Below, piece by piece: positions 53,708 through 62,165 of a stretch of DNA of 64,000 nt. A program made the translations under genes and the position numbers. The stretch is from an uncultured Bacteroides sp. (GTDB lineage: Bacteria; Bacteroidota; Bacteroidia; Bacteroidales; Bacteroidaceae): assembly GCA_944322285.1 (NCBI GenBank), contig CALUOR010000014.1, positions 17,073 through 81,072 of the forward strand. The letters run 5' to 3'. Below the pieces are notes generated by a model that did no database searches, was not told the DNA's origin, and was given only the letters and a program-made list of their open reading frames with translations. The number at the start of each line of letters is the position of its first letter. Position 1 is the stretch's first letter.

Positions 53708-54808
53708 ATGAAAAAGACACTTACTGTAAACCTGGGCGGAACGGTATTCAACATAGACGATGACGCTTACCGCCTATTGGACAATTATCTGATGAACCTG
53801 AGACAGCACTTCAGCAAGGATGAAGGAGCTGATGAAATAGTGGATGACATTGAACGGCGCATATCCGAACTCTTTTCCGAAAAGATGGCCGGAGGCCTGC
53901 AAGTGATTACACTGGCCGATGTGGAAGAAGTCATAGCACGCATGGGCAAACCGGAAGAGATGGACAACGATGAGAAAGCCACACGGCAAGAAACCGGAGA
54001 AGATGGTTATGGCACCGGAGCATGGAGCAAGACGGAAGAAAAGGTCAAAGTACACCGGCGTCTTTTCCGCAATCCGGACAATAAAATATTAGGCGGCGTT
54101 TGTAGCGGTCTGGCAGCTTATCTAGGATGGGACGTAACGCTGATTCGTCTATTGTTATTTGTCATTCTGATATTCGGATACGGCACATTGATACCTATAT
54201 ATATTATCTGCTGGCTCATCATACCCGAAGCCCGTACGGCGGCCGAGAAGCTAAGCATGCAGGGCGAAGCTGTGACCGTAGAGAATATAGGAAAGACCGT
54301 AACCGGCGGTTTTGAAAAAGTGGCCGATGGAGTGAACAACTATATGCATTCGGACAAGCCTCGCACACTCCTGCAACGAATAGGCGATGCGCTGGTAACT
54401 ATCGTAGGTTGGATACTGAAGATAGGATTGATTATATTAGCCATTGTGTGCAGCCCCATATTGTTCGCGTTGGGTGTGGCTTTTGTGGCATTATTGTTTG
54501 CCGCCATTGCGGTGGCCATAGGAGGAGGCGCGGCCTTATTTTCGCTATTTCCTACGATGGATATGATGTTGCCATCCTCTCCGCTTGAGGCTATCGTGAT
54601 GTATATAGCCGGCATTCTGCTTGTAGCCATCCCGTTGTTCAGCCTCGTGCATGCCATTTTGCGCGGCATGTTGAAGTGGCAACCCATGTCCGGTGGCTTA
54701 AAGTGGACCTTGCTTTTACTTTGGATAGTCAGTGCCATCATATTCGGTTTATGCTTTGCCGCTTCTGATTACAACCTTCCGGAGGTCTACATGCATCCAA
54801 TGATATAA
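53708..54808 (+). CDS. PspC-domain membrane protein
   Basis: A 366-residue protein. The N-terminal ~90 residues (MKKTLTVNLGGTVFNIDDDA ... VIARMGKPEEMD) form a cytoplasmic domain often seen before PspC in Bacteroidetes; the PspC domain follows at about 115-180 (KILGGVCSGLAAYLGWDVTL, then TM IPIYIICWLIIPE). Four more hydrophobic segments occupy 230-360. PspC senses envelope stress in proteobacteria; here the partner is the PadR regulator. Confidence 0.9.
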   Translation: MKKTLTVNLGGTVFNIDDDAYRLLDNYLMNLRQHFSKDEGADEIVDDIERRISELFSEKMAGGLQVITLADVEEVIARMGKPEEMDNDEKATRQETGEDGYGTGAWSKTEEKVKVHRRLFRNPDNKILGGVCSGLAAYLGWDVTLIRLLLFVILIFGYGTLIPIYIICWLIIPEARTAAEKLSMQGEAVTVENIGKTVTGGFEKVADGVNNYMHSDKPRTLLQRIGDALVTIVGWILKIGLIILAIVCSPILFALGVAFVALLFAAIAVAIGGGAALFSLFPTMDMMLPSSPLEAIVMYIAGILLVAIPLFSLVHAILRGMLKWQPMSGGLKWTLLLLWIVSAIIFGLCFAASDYNLPEVYMHPMI

Positions 54809-54891
54809 CGAAGATGAAAAGAGACCTCAATATAACAAAAGAACCGCTAATACATGTTACATTTTAGAGGAGAATTTCAAAAAAAGTAAAA

Positions 54892-54927
54892 ATGGTTTGT
54901 TTCTTATGAGACAGACCATTAATTTTG
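54892..54927 (+). promoter_or_regulatory. Hairpin plus -7 box before the TPR gene
   Basis: ATGGTTTGT at 54892-54900 and ACAGACCAT at 54911-54919 form a near-perfect inverted repeat that ends right at the -7 box TAATTTTG (54920-54927). It may be an operator over the promoter spacer. Confidence 0.5.
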
Positions 54928-54956
54928 GGTGTATTTTTTAAAAACATTAAAGCAAT

Positions 54957-55667
54957 ATGAAAAAATTTATTTTATCTATCGCACTTTGTTGTGCAGCCAC
55001 TAACTTTTTCGCCCAGGAAGCTGACTTGGGCAAGTTGAGAAACGATGGAATTGCGGCTTTGGAAGCCAAGGATTATCAAACTGCTTACAACAACTTCAGC
55101 TCTTACCTGAATCAGACAAACAATCAAGACTCAGTTATCGCTTTCAATTGCGGTATCTGCGCTGATAAGATAAAGAAGTCGGAAGACGCCGTTAAGTATT
55201 TCGACATCGCCATTCAAAAGAAATACAACCTGACCAACGCATACATCGGCAAAGCCGGCGCTTTGAAGGACTTGAAGAAGAACGATGAATACGCGGCTAC
55301 GTTGAAAGAAGCTGTTGAAGCCGTACCCGGCGACAAGAAGCTGGTAAGTATGTATGCCACTTACTATGTAAACCAAGGTATCGTTGCCCAACGCGCCAAG
55401 AAGAACGATGCAGCCGAAGCCGCTTTCAAGCAAGCTTTAACCATTCAGCCCGAAAACCTGAACGCGCTGAACAGCCTTTCTTCATTATATTATACGCAGG
55501 GGGCCGCATTAGTGCAGACAGATTTGGAAAAAGCCAAAGCCGAATTTGCCGAAGCTAAGACATACTTGGAAAAACTGATTCCGCTGCTATCGGATTCTAA
55601 TGCCACTCAAAAGAAAATTAAAGCCAACGCCACTACGATGCTGAACTATATTAACAGCCTGAAATAA
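54957..55667 (+). CDS. Secreted tetratricopeptide-repeat protein
   Basis: A 236-residue exported protein: signal peptide (KKFILSIALCCAATNFFAQ), then about five TPR helix pairs (ALEAKDYQTAYNNFSSYL, SEDAVKYFDIAIQKKY, RAKKNDAAEAAFKQALTIQP). It probably scaffolds protein contacts in the periplasm; no enzyme motif. A strong terminator follows. Confidence 0.88.
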   Translation: MKKFILSIALCCAATNFFAQEADLGKLRNDGIAALEAKDYQTAYNNFSSYLNQTNNQDSVIAFNCGICADKIKKSEDAVKYFDIAIQKKYNLTNAYIGKAGALKDLKKNDEYAATLKEAVEAVPGDKKLVSMYATYYVNQGIVAQRAKKNDAAEAAFKQALTIQPENLNALNSLSSLYYTQGAALVQTDLEKAKAEFAEAKTYLEKLIPLLSDSNATQKKIKANATTMLNYINSLK

Positions 55668-55686
55668 GCAAACATTATATAACAAT

Positions 55687-55730
55687 AAAAAAGAGGTAAC
55701 CTACAAATTCGGGATTACCTCTTTTTTTCG
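55687..55730. terminator. Bidirectional rho-independent terminator
   Basis: AAAAAAGAGGTAA (55687-55699) pairs with TTACCTCTTTTTT (55715-55727): a 13-bp stem with an A-run on one side and a T-run on the other, between convergent TPR and META genes. Confidence 0.9.
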
Positions 55731-55741
55731 CATACAATCAT

Positions 55742-56533
55742 TTATTTCTTCATCACCAATACCAGCGTGCCTTCCGCATCATAGAAGCCGATATTGCCAC
55801 TCGCCAATTTTCCAAACGATTTTGTCGAATTAAGAGCTTGCAAAATGTTTTGCTCCACCTTCATGTCCGGACAAGCCATCATAGTGCTGATAACTTGGGG
55901 AAAACTAATGGAAGCGGCATTCGCTTCATCAATCTTATACCCGCCATTGACGATGTTACATCCGGCATTGCCATGCATCCGTTGGGCTTTCGTGTCAAAT
56001 TCTAAGAATGGAGTTTTCTCCATACCTTCAGGGATGGCTTGCCCCATTGCTTCCACAATGGCCCAATGTCCTTCCAGCGCGGTGATGTCCACCTCGGGCA
56101 TCCGTTGTTGCAACACCACAATAGGACGTTTCAACGACTTGCCACAAAGAGCAAGCTGGTTATCATTCAGCTTCTTGAATTTCTTCACCTGCGCCAAGGC
56201 GGCAAGCACGTTTTTCTCTACGGTCATGTCCGGACACATCATACGGGTGCTTCCCACTTGACTCAACTCCAATCGTCCGGGTTTAGCCTGCGTATCAAAA
56301 GTGCCCATCAGGCGATTACATCCGGCGTTGCCATACACTTTCCCGGTGTTCGTGTCGAATCCTATATAAGGAAATGCCTGGCCGGGAGCCGGCACTACCA
56401 CCGCTCCGTTAATCTCGATGATATTCCATTCACCTCCCAATACGGACAGAGAAGCCGCATTCTTGGTAGACGCACACGATGACAGAGCCGCTACGGCAGC
56501 CGTCATACACAGGGAAACAAAAACCTTCTTCAT
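55742..56533 (-). CDS. Lipoprotein with two META domains (HslJ-like)
   Basis: A 263-residue lipoprotein: signal peptide ends AALSSC. Two META domains at about 30-140 and 150-263, each with the conserved GNAGCN loop (VYGNAGCNRLMG and MHGNAGCNIVNG) and an MMACPDM/MMCPDM motif. HslJ-type proteins are linked to stress and novobiocin resistance. Start at 56533 (MKKVFVSLC), not at the longer in-frame ATG 56578 that would place 15 residues before the signal peptide. A -7 box TATATTTG lies at 56566-56573 on the minus strand. Confidence 0.9.
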   Translation of the reverse strand: MKKVFVSLCMTAAVAALSSCASTKNAASLSVLGGEWNIIEINGAVVVPAPGQAFPYIGFDTNTGKVYGNAGCNRLMGTFDTQAKPGRLELSQVGSTRMMCPDMTVEKNVLAALAQVKKFKKLNDNQLALCGKSLKRPIVVLQQRMPEVDITALEGHWAIVEAMGQAIPEGMEKTPFLEFDTKAQRMHGNAGCNIVNGGYKIDEANAASISFPQVISTMMACPDMKVEQNILQALNSTKSFGKLASGNIGFYDAEGTLVLVMKK

Positions 56534-56660
56534 ATCTTTTTTATTGTTTAAGTTAAAATTCGAGGCAAATATAGGCAAAATAAACTTCCCAAAGAAATGT
56601 CACGCACGAATAAGACACAAAATACAGCATATTTAGGAGCTTTTCATAATCTTCTTTTAA

Positions 56661-56750
56661 TCCTTCCACGAGAGGACTGTAATCCTCCCATGAGAGGACT
56701 GCAATCCTTCCGCCGGAGGACTGTAGTCCTTGCATAGGGAGGACAGAGAC
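56661..56750. repeat. 22-bp palindromic tandem array (AGGACTGCAATCCT type)
   Basis: GAGGACT cores start at 56672, 56694 and 56716 (22 bp apart), with a fourth degenerate one near 56739. Cores are palindromic, AGGACTG-AATCCT type. The palindrome is shared with the array at 2967-3050, including a final CATAGGgAGGAC unit in both. It lies between the divergent META and dehydrogenase genes. Confidence 0.88.
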
Positions 56751-56841
56751 TTAACAGGATTTTCTATCCGTTTATTCCGCATGTTTCTGTATTACGTCCG
56801 TGAAAATATCGTTTAAGTTTGCCCGCCTAAGAATTAAACGC

Positions 56842-56849
56842 TATATTTG
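56842..56849 (+). promoter_or_regulatory. -7 promoter box (TATATTTG) of the polyamine dehydrogenase gene
   Basis: Perfect TAnnTTTG, 39 bp before ATG 56889. It overlaps the upstream in-frame ATG at 56847, which therefore cannot be the translation start of this transcript. Confidence 0.65.
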
Positions 56850-56888
56850 CCCAACGAAATATCAAACATTTTAATTAAAGAAACTGAC

Positions 56889-58082
56889 ATGGGTAAAGTT
56901 CTAATTATCGGTGCTGGCGGTGTAGGAACCGTTGTAGCACACAAAGTGGCTCAGAATCCGGACGTGTTCACGGAAATCATGATTGCAAGCCGCACAAAGT
57001 CAAAGTGTGACGCCGTGGTGAAGGCCATCGGCAACCCCAATATCCAGACCGCACAGGTGGATGCCGACAATGTGGACGAACTGGTAGCTTTGTTCAACGA
57101 CTTCAAGCCGGAAATCGTTATCAACGTAGCTCTCCCCTATCAGGACCTTACCATCATGGAGGCGTGCCTGAAGACGGGCGTAAACTACCTGGACACAGCC
57201 AACTACGAGCCAAAGGACGTGGCTCACTTTGAGTACAGCTGGCAATGGGCCTACAAACAACGCTTCGAGGAAGCCGGTCTGACGGCCATCTTAGGATGCG
57301 GGTTCGACCCGGGCGTAAGCGGTGTCTATACGGCCTATGCCGCCAAACATCATTTCGACGAAATACAATATCTGGACATCGTGGATTGCAACGCGGGAAA
57401 CCACCACAAAGCATTCGCCACCAACTTCAATCCAGAAATCAATATCCGCGAAATCACTCAAAACGGACGTTATTACGAAAATGGTCAATGGATTACAACA
57501 AAACCGCTCGAAATCCACAAGGACTTGACTTATCCTAACATCGGCCCGCGCGACTCCTACCTACTCTATCACGAAGAACTGGAATCGTTGGTGAAGAATT
57601 ATCCCACCATCAAGCGCGCCCGTTTTTGGATGACCTTCGGACAGGAATACCTGACCCACCTGCGTGTCATTCAGGATATCGGCATGGCCCGCATCGACCC
57701 CATCGACTACCAAGGTATAAAAATCGTCCCCTTGCAATTCCTCAAGGCCGTGCTGCCCAACCCGCAAGACCTTGGCGAGAACTACGAAGGCGAGACGTCC
57801 ATCGGATGTCGCATCCGTGGATTGAAAGACGGCAAGGAGCATACCTATTATGTATATAACAACTGCAGCCACCAGGCAGCTTATAAGGAGACTGGTATGC
57901 AAGGCGTAAGTTACACCACAGGCGTACCGGCCATGATAGGCGCTATGATGTTCCTGAAAGGCCTTTGGAAGCGCCCGGGCGTATGGAATGTGGAAGAGTT
58001 TGACCCGGATCCCTTCATGGAGCAACTTAACAAACAGGGACTCCCCTGGCACGAGGTGTTCGACGGAGATTTGGAACTTTAA
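56889..58082 (+). CDS. Saccharopine-dehydrogenase-family carboxy(nor)spermidine dehydrogenase
   Basis: A 397-residue NADPH-dependent enzyme. Rossmann loop IIGAGGVGTVVAHKVAQ at the N-terminus, YLDTANYEPKD and LGCGFDPGVSGVYTAYA, the usual markers of carboxynorspermidine synthase (Lys9-like). It joins aspartate semialdehyde with a diamine to give carboxy(nor)spermidine, the first step of the alternative spermidine pathway used by Bacteroides. The exact diamine is not readable from sequence. The decarboxylase gene is not in this window. Confidence 0.9.
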   Translation: MGKVLIIGAGGVGTVVAHKVAQNPDVFTEIMIASRTKSKCDAVVKAIGNPNIQTAQVDADNVDELVALFNDFKPEIVINVALPYQDLTIMEACLKTGVNYLDTANYEPKDVAHFEYSWQWAYKQRFEEAGLTAILGCGFDPGVSGVYTAYAAKHHFDEIQYLDIVDCNAGNHHKAFATNFNPEINIREITQNGRYYENGQWITTKPLEIHKDLTYPNIGPRDSYLLYHEELESLVKNYPTIKRARFWMTFGQEYLTHLRVIQDIGMARIDPIDYQGIKIVPLQFLKAVLPNPQDLGENYEGETSIGCRIRGLKDGKEHTYYVYNNCSHQAAYKETGMQGVSYTTGVPAMIGAMMFLKGLWKRPGVWNVEEFDPDPFMEQLNKQGLPWHEVFDGDLEL

Positions 58083-58096
58083 GAATTATATAAATG

Positions 58097-58241
58097 GGAA
58101 TTTAGCGGGGCGGAGCCCCGCAATGTGTCAATGTGCTAATATGCCAATGTGCTAATGCCCTGCGGCATGAGAACACGCCAATGCAAACACAGCGCAGCCC
58201 AATTAGCACATTGGCACATTAGCATATTAGCACATTAAATT
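58097..58241. repeat. Dispersed palindromic repeat element, copy B
   Basis: Reverse-complement copy of the element at 5481-5624, about 95% identical by eye. It includes the CGGGGCGGAGCCCCG hairpin, TGTGCTAATATGCCAATGTG and its complements. It occupies nearly all of the gap between the dehydrogenase and bcp genes. Confidence 0.92.
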
Positions 58242-58260
58242 ATCATTTAACATTATACAT

Positions 58261-58707
58261 ATGAACATAGGAGACAAAGCCCCTGAATACTTGGGCATTA
58301 ACGAGAAAGGCGAAGAAATACGCCTCAGCGATTATAAAGGCAAGAAGATAGTGCTCTACTTCTATCCGAAAGACAACACACCGGGTTGCACAGCCGAGGC
58401 CTGCAACCTGCGTGACAACTATGACGCCTTGCGTGGAGCCGGTTATGAAGTGATAGGTGTCAGCGTGGATAGCGAAAAGTCCCACCAGAAGTTTATTGAG
58501 AAAAACAACCTGCCTTTCACCCTGATTGCCGATACGGACAAGAAACTGGTGGAAGAGTTTGGCGTATGGGGCGAGAAAAGCCGTTGCGGACGTACCTACA
58601 TGGGCACCAACCGCACCACGTTCATCATCAACGAAGAAGGCATCATCGAGCGCGTCATCGGCCCGAAGGAAGTAAAGACCAAGGACCATGCGGCGCAAAT
58701 ACTTTAA
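58261..58707 (+). CDS. bcp: Thioredoxin-dependent peroxiredoxin (BCP)
   Basis: A 148-residue peroxiredoxin Q. Peroxidatic Cys43 in NTPGCTAEACN and resolving Cys48 five residues later, the atypical two-Cys arrangement. It reduces hydroperoxides with thioredoxin. Located 18 bp before recA, a frequent order in Bacteroidales. Confidence 0.96.
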   Translation: MNIGDKAPEYLGINEKGEEIRLSDYKGKKIVLYFYPKDNTPGCTAEACNLRDNYDALRGAGYEVIGVSVDSEKSHQKFIEKNNLPFTLIADTDKKLVEEFGVWGEKSRCGRTYMGTNRTTFIINEEGIIERVIGPKEVKTKDHAAQIL

Positions 58708-58725
58708 TACTAAATACATACTACC

Positions 58726-59766
58726 GTGGCAAAAAAAGACGAATTGAATTTTGAAAATGAAGGAGCCGCCCCGAACAGCGAGAAGCTGAAAGCCTTGCAG
58801 GCGGCTATGGACAAAATAGAAAAGACCTTCGGAAAAGGTTCCATCATGAAGATGGGTGACGACAGCGTAGAGCAAGTGGAAGTAATCCCGACAGGCTCTA
58901 TCGGCTTAAACGTAGCGTTGGGCGTAGGAGGCTATCCCCGCGGACGCATTATCGAGATTTACGGCCCGGAGTCTTCCGGTAAGACCACATTGGCCATCCA
59001 CGCCATTGCCGAAGCACAGAAGCAAGGTGGCACGGCAGCCTTCATCGATGCGGAGCATGCGTTCGACCGCTTCTATGCCGCCAAATTGGGCGTAGACATT
59101 GACAATCTACTCATATCGCAACCTGACAACGGCGAGCAGGCACTGGAGATAGCCGACCAGCTCATTCGCTCTTCGGCCATCGACATCATCGTGATAGACT
59201 CCGTGGCCGCCCTGACTCCGAAAGCGGAAATAGAGGGTGACATGGGTGACAACAAAGTAGGTCTACAGGCACGCCTTATGTCGCAAGCCCTGCGTAAGCT
59301 CACGTCCACCATCAGCAAGACCCGTACCTGCTGCATCTTCATCAACCAATTGCGTGAGAAAATCGGTGTCATGTTCGGCAATCCCGAAACGACTACCGGC
59401 GGTAATGCTTTGAAGTTCTATGCTTCCGTGCGTCTGGACATCCGTCCCGGGCAAGCCATTAAGAATGGAGAGGACGTGATAGGTAAACAGACGAAAGTAA
59501 AGGTCGTAAAGAACAAAGTAGCGCCTCCCTTCCGCCGTGCAGAGTTCGACATCATGTTTGGCGAAGGCATCTCGCGTGCCGGCGAAATCATCGACCTGGG
59601 CACCGACTTGGGCATCATCAAGAAGAGCGGTTCCTGGTTCAGCTATAACGACACGAAGTTAGCGCAAGGACGCGATGCCGCCAAGCAAGTCATCTTAGAC
59701 AATCCCGAACTGGCGGAAGAACTGGAAGGACTCATCTTTGAGGCATTGAAGAAAGGAAAAGAATAA
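58726..59766 (+). CDS. recA: Recombinase RecA
   Basis: A 346-residue recombinase for homologous recombination and SOS control. Walker [10 protein letters not shown] (80-88), Walker [16 protein letters not shown], and the L2 loop [17 protein letters not shown]. The start is a GTG at 58726 ([11 protein letters not shown]); no ATG is available upstream in frame close enough. The C-terminus is short and acidic-poor compared with E. coli. Followed by a strong terminator. Confidence 0.98.
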   Translation: MAKKDELNFENEGAAPNSEKLKALQAAMDKIEKTFGKGSIMKMGDDSVEQVEVIPTGSIGLNVALGVGGYPRGRIIEIYGPESSGKTTLAIHAIAEAQKQGGTAAFIDAEHAFDRFYAAKLGVDIDNLLISQPDNGEQALEIADQLIRSSAIDIIVIDSVAALTPKAEIEGDMGDNKVGLQARLMSQALRKLTSTISKTRTCCIFINQLREKIGVMFGNPETTTGGNALKFYASVRLDIRPGQAIKNGEDVIGKQTKVKVVKNKVAPPFRRAEFDIMFGEGISRAGEIIDLGTDLGIIKKSGSWFSYNDTKLAQGRDAAKQVILDNPELAEELEGLIFEALKKGKE

Positions 59767-59811
59767 AGGGTGCATGATTGAAAAGACAGCCTCAAAATAA
59801 AGGATACAAAA

Positions 59812-59860
59812 AGCCAACTAATTCACGACACTTCCTGTATGAATTAGTTGGCTAATTTTA
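59812..59860. terminator. Bidirectional terminator after recA
   Basis: AGCCAACTAATTCA (59812-59825) pairs with TGAATTAGTTGGCT (59840-59853), a 14-bp stem followed by a T-rich tail. It serves recA and probably the convergent nitroreductase gene. Confidence 0.9.
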
Positions 59861-59883
59861 TGATATTTACTGAATGTCTCTAT

Positions 59884-60618
59884 TTAAAAGCCCTGCTTCT
59901 TCATCATCTCCCCAAGCACTTTCGACATGGCTTCGGCATCCTGCTTCGTGTAGCGCACATCGGTAAATACTTGCGCTAAGGTCTCTTTCCCGTTCTCGGC
60001 TATGAACTGGTGGTTCTCGGGCAGGGACTCTTTGTAGGCGTAGTGGCGGTCGATGTCCGCGGGGGTATAGTCGTGGTAGACTTCCTCGTGAATGATGGCT
60101 TCCAAAGGTAGGCGGTCCACCTGGGGCGGATTTTCATCGGGCCAGCCTACGGTGAGGGTGATTAAGGGGAACACCAGTTCGGGCAACTCCAGGATGTCCA
60201 CTATCTGATCGGGATTGTAAGTGGTGGTGCCCAGGTAGCAGATGCCCAAGCCACGCTCCTCGGCGGCCACACAGAATGTCTGCGCCACCAATGACGTGTC
60301 GATGGCGCCCGTCACGAACCACTCCAGATTGCCATATCCTGGCTCGGCCTTGCGCTGGCGGCACCACTGGCTGAACCGCCTGAGGTCGATGCAGAAGGTG
60401 AGCACTACGGGGGCCGACTCTACCATCGGCTGGTGGAAGTGTGCGGGAGCCAAGCGTTTCTTCCGCTCGGCGTCGCGGGTGACAATGACACTATACGTCT
60501 GCATATTGCCTACCGTAGAGGCACGGCAGGCACTCTCCAGCAGGTCGTTCAACAAGTCTGCCGGGATGTCCTTCGGCTGATACTTGCGAATGGTTCTTCT
60601 TTGTTTTAAACTGTCCAT
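59884..60618 (-). CDS. Nitroreductase-family NAD(P)H-dependent FMN oxidoreductase
   Basis: A 244-residue flavoprotein: N-terminal SLKQRRTIRKYQPKDIPADL with the RRTIRKY FMN-phosphate motif, central GICYLGTTTYNPD, and VFPLITLTVGWPDE. NfsA-like enzymes reduce quinones and nitro compounds. Start at 60618 (MDSLKQRR); the longer frame to 60645 overlaps the -7 box TACCTTTG (minus strand, 60643-60650). Confidence 0.93.
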   Translation of the reverse strand: MDSLKQRRTIRKYQPKDIPADLLNDLLESACRASTVGNMQTYSVIVTRDAERKKRLAPAHFHQPMVESAPVVLTFCIDLRRFSQWCRQRKAEPGYGNLEWFVTGAIDTSLVAQTFCVAAEERGLGICYLGTTTYNPDQIVDILELPELVFPLITLTVGWPDENPPQVDRLPLEAIIHEEVYHDYTPADIDRHYAYKESLPENHQFIAENGKETLAQVFTDVRYTKQDAEAMSKVLGEMMKKQGF

Positions 60619-60660
60619 GATACTTGCTTTTGTATTTCTCCGCAAAGGTATTAAAAATAA

Positions 60661-60826
60661 TCAGAAGTTGATGCTCACACCGCCCATTACCGTAGCGCGG
60701 GGCATGGGATAGCCGGCGTTTATCTCATACTGCTGCGCCAACAGGTTCTCGCCCCGCGCCCAGACAGCCAACGGGCGACACGGAAGGAGGCACACAGGTT
60801 CCACAACACGAAGTCCTCCATATATG
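60661..60826 (-). pseudogene. C-terminal remnant of a TonB-dependent receptor
   Basis: The minus strand encodes MEDFVLWNLCASFRVARWL, then after a one-base shift ARGENLLAQQYEINAGYPMP and RATVMGGVSINF with a stop at 60661. GENLLxQxYEINxGYPMPxxT and the terminal aromatic Phe are the last strands of a BtuB-like barrel. Everything before is missing. It lies between the nitroreductase and the AAA gene. Confidence 0.8.
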
Positions 60827-60846
60827 TTTGTTGGCGAGAGGGTCGT

Positions 60847-62016
60847 TCAGTAGTTCAGTCCGAACCACCACAGCGGCAGGACGTTGCCGGAGGAGAGTTC
60901 AATGCCATCCTTGACTACATAACCTTCCTCAGCCATTTCTATCTGCCGCTTGCCTTTCGACTTGCCACCTATCTCAAACGTGCGACGGCCTATCTCAAAG
61001 TCAGCCAAGGCAGAAGAAGAGACAGCGTTCCTTACCCGCATCTGGTTGACAAAGAAAGTCTCACGCAAATTGCCGACATTGACCTCGCCGTCCGCCAAGG
61101 CATAAATCAAGTTGCTGTTGTCCAAATAGACTTTCTCTACCTTACCCAGGCTGCGGATGCCGCCGGTATCGTCTTTCAGTTGAATAATCATTCCCGCATC
61201 TTCGATGTAGCGCAGGTAGTCGCCCATTTGGTTGCGTCCTGTCCCTATCAGTTCGGCCAACTTGCTCATGTTGGGCTTGAAGGGCACACTCTGGGCAATG
61301 ACGGAAAGCAGTTTCTTGAACTTGCGCCCCATCGTGGCGGACATTTCCGCAAACACGGGTATGTCGGTCTCCAACGTCAGATTGATGATTTGCCTCAGCT
61401 TCTCGTCGAAACCGCCCTCACGGGCAAAGGGGTAATAGCCTTGGCGCAAGTATTGCTCGAAGAAGAGCAGCGGCGTTTTCAATGGCACGTCCTCCACCCG
61501 GCCGTGTACAATCTCATCCAACGAGAACACCGGAATGTCCATGCCTTGCGTCAGTTTCAAGTATTCACGGAAAGACAAGCCATACAAATGATACATCACC
61601 GCACGACGGCTCAAATCGGAACTTCCCCTGTTCAGGTCGAGCACGGACGAACCGGAGAAAACCACCCGCAACTCGCTGTAATAATCGTATATCAGTTTCA
61701 GTTCCTTCGACCAGTCCTTGTACTTGTGTATCTCGTCAATGAACAGATAGTGAACGCCCCGCTGCACCAGCCTCTCCGCCAGGTCCAACAGGCGGTGTTC
61801 GCTGAAATAGAGATCATCGGCATTGACGTAGAGCACATCGCCGGCATCCAAATCCTGCTTGATGTGTTGCAACATCAGGGTGGTTTTGCCCACGCCACGA
61901 GGCCCGCGGATGCCTATCATGCGGTTGTCCCACGCAATGTCCCGATAGAGATAGCGGAAGAAACTTGTATCGGTCTCACGCAACAGTTTCTTGTAGATTC
62001 TTATCAGATGTTCCAT
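60847..62016 (-). CDS. AAA-family ATPase with DUF4143 domain
   Basis: A 389-residue protein. Walker A GPRGVGKTT (38-46), Walker B YLFIDEIHKYKDW, sensor VVFSGSSVLDL, then a DUF4143 domain (VRNAVSSSALADFEIGRRTF) with a winged-helix-like part. These abundant paralogues are of unknown function, sometimes linked to toxin-antitoxin or DNA metabolism. The frame runs back to 62133 across its own promoter; I place the start at 62016 (MEHLIRIYKKLL). Confidence 0.9.
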   Translation of the reverse strand: MEHLIRIYKKLLRETDTSFFRYLYRDIAWDNRMIGIRGPRGVGKTTLMLQHIKQDLDAGDVLYVNADDLYFSEHRLLDLAERLVQRGVHYLFIDEIHKYKDWSKELKLIYDYYSELRVVFSGSSVLDLNRGSSDLSRRAVMYHLYGLSFREYLKLTQGMDIPVFSLDEIVHGRVEDVPLKTPLLFFEQYLRQGYYPFAREGGFDEKLRQIINLTLETDIPVFAEMSATMGRKFKKLLSVIAQSVPFKPNMSKLAELIGTGRNQMGDYLRYIEDAGMIIQLKDDTGGIRSLGKVEKVYLDNSNLIYALADGEVNVGNLRETFFVNQMRVRNAVSSSALADFEIGRRTFEIGGKSKGKRQIEMAEEGYVVKDGIELSSGNVLPLWWFGLNY

Positions 62017-62037
62017 ACTATAAGCTTGCTTTGGGCA

Positions 62038-62107
62038 CAAAGATACGAATATTTTGCACTCGCCAAGTGCAAAAACCACATGAATTTGCACTCGCCAAGT
62101 GCAAAAC
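62038..62107 (-). promoter_or_regulatory. Promoter and twin palindromic operators of the AAA/DUF4143 gene
   Basis: The -7 box TATCTTTG (minus strand, 62038-62045) is preceded by two identical palindromes TGCACTTGGCGAGTGCA (about 62055-62071 and 62087-62103), 32 bp apart (about three helical turns). The nearer one covers the promoter spacer. Strong signal for autoregulation or for a dedicated repressor. Confidence 0.75.
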
Positions 62108-62165
62108 GAGGGTGCGCACGCCATGATGCACACCCTCCGTTTCCTGTCTCGTCACAGTCTGTATG

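Noticed and set aside
56847-56888. Upstream ATG for the carboxy(nor)spermidine dehydrogenase
   Set aside because: It overlaps the -7 box, so it would not be in the mRNA; MGKVLIIGAGG fits the family start.
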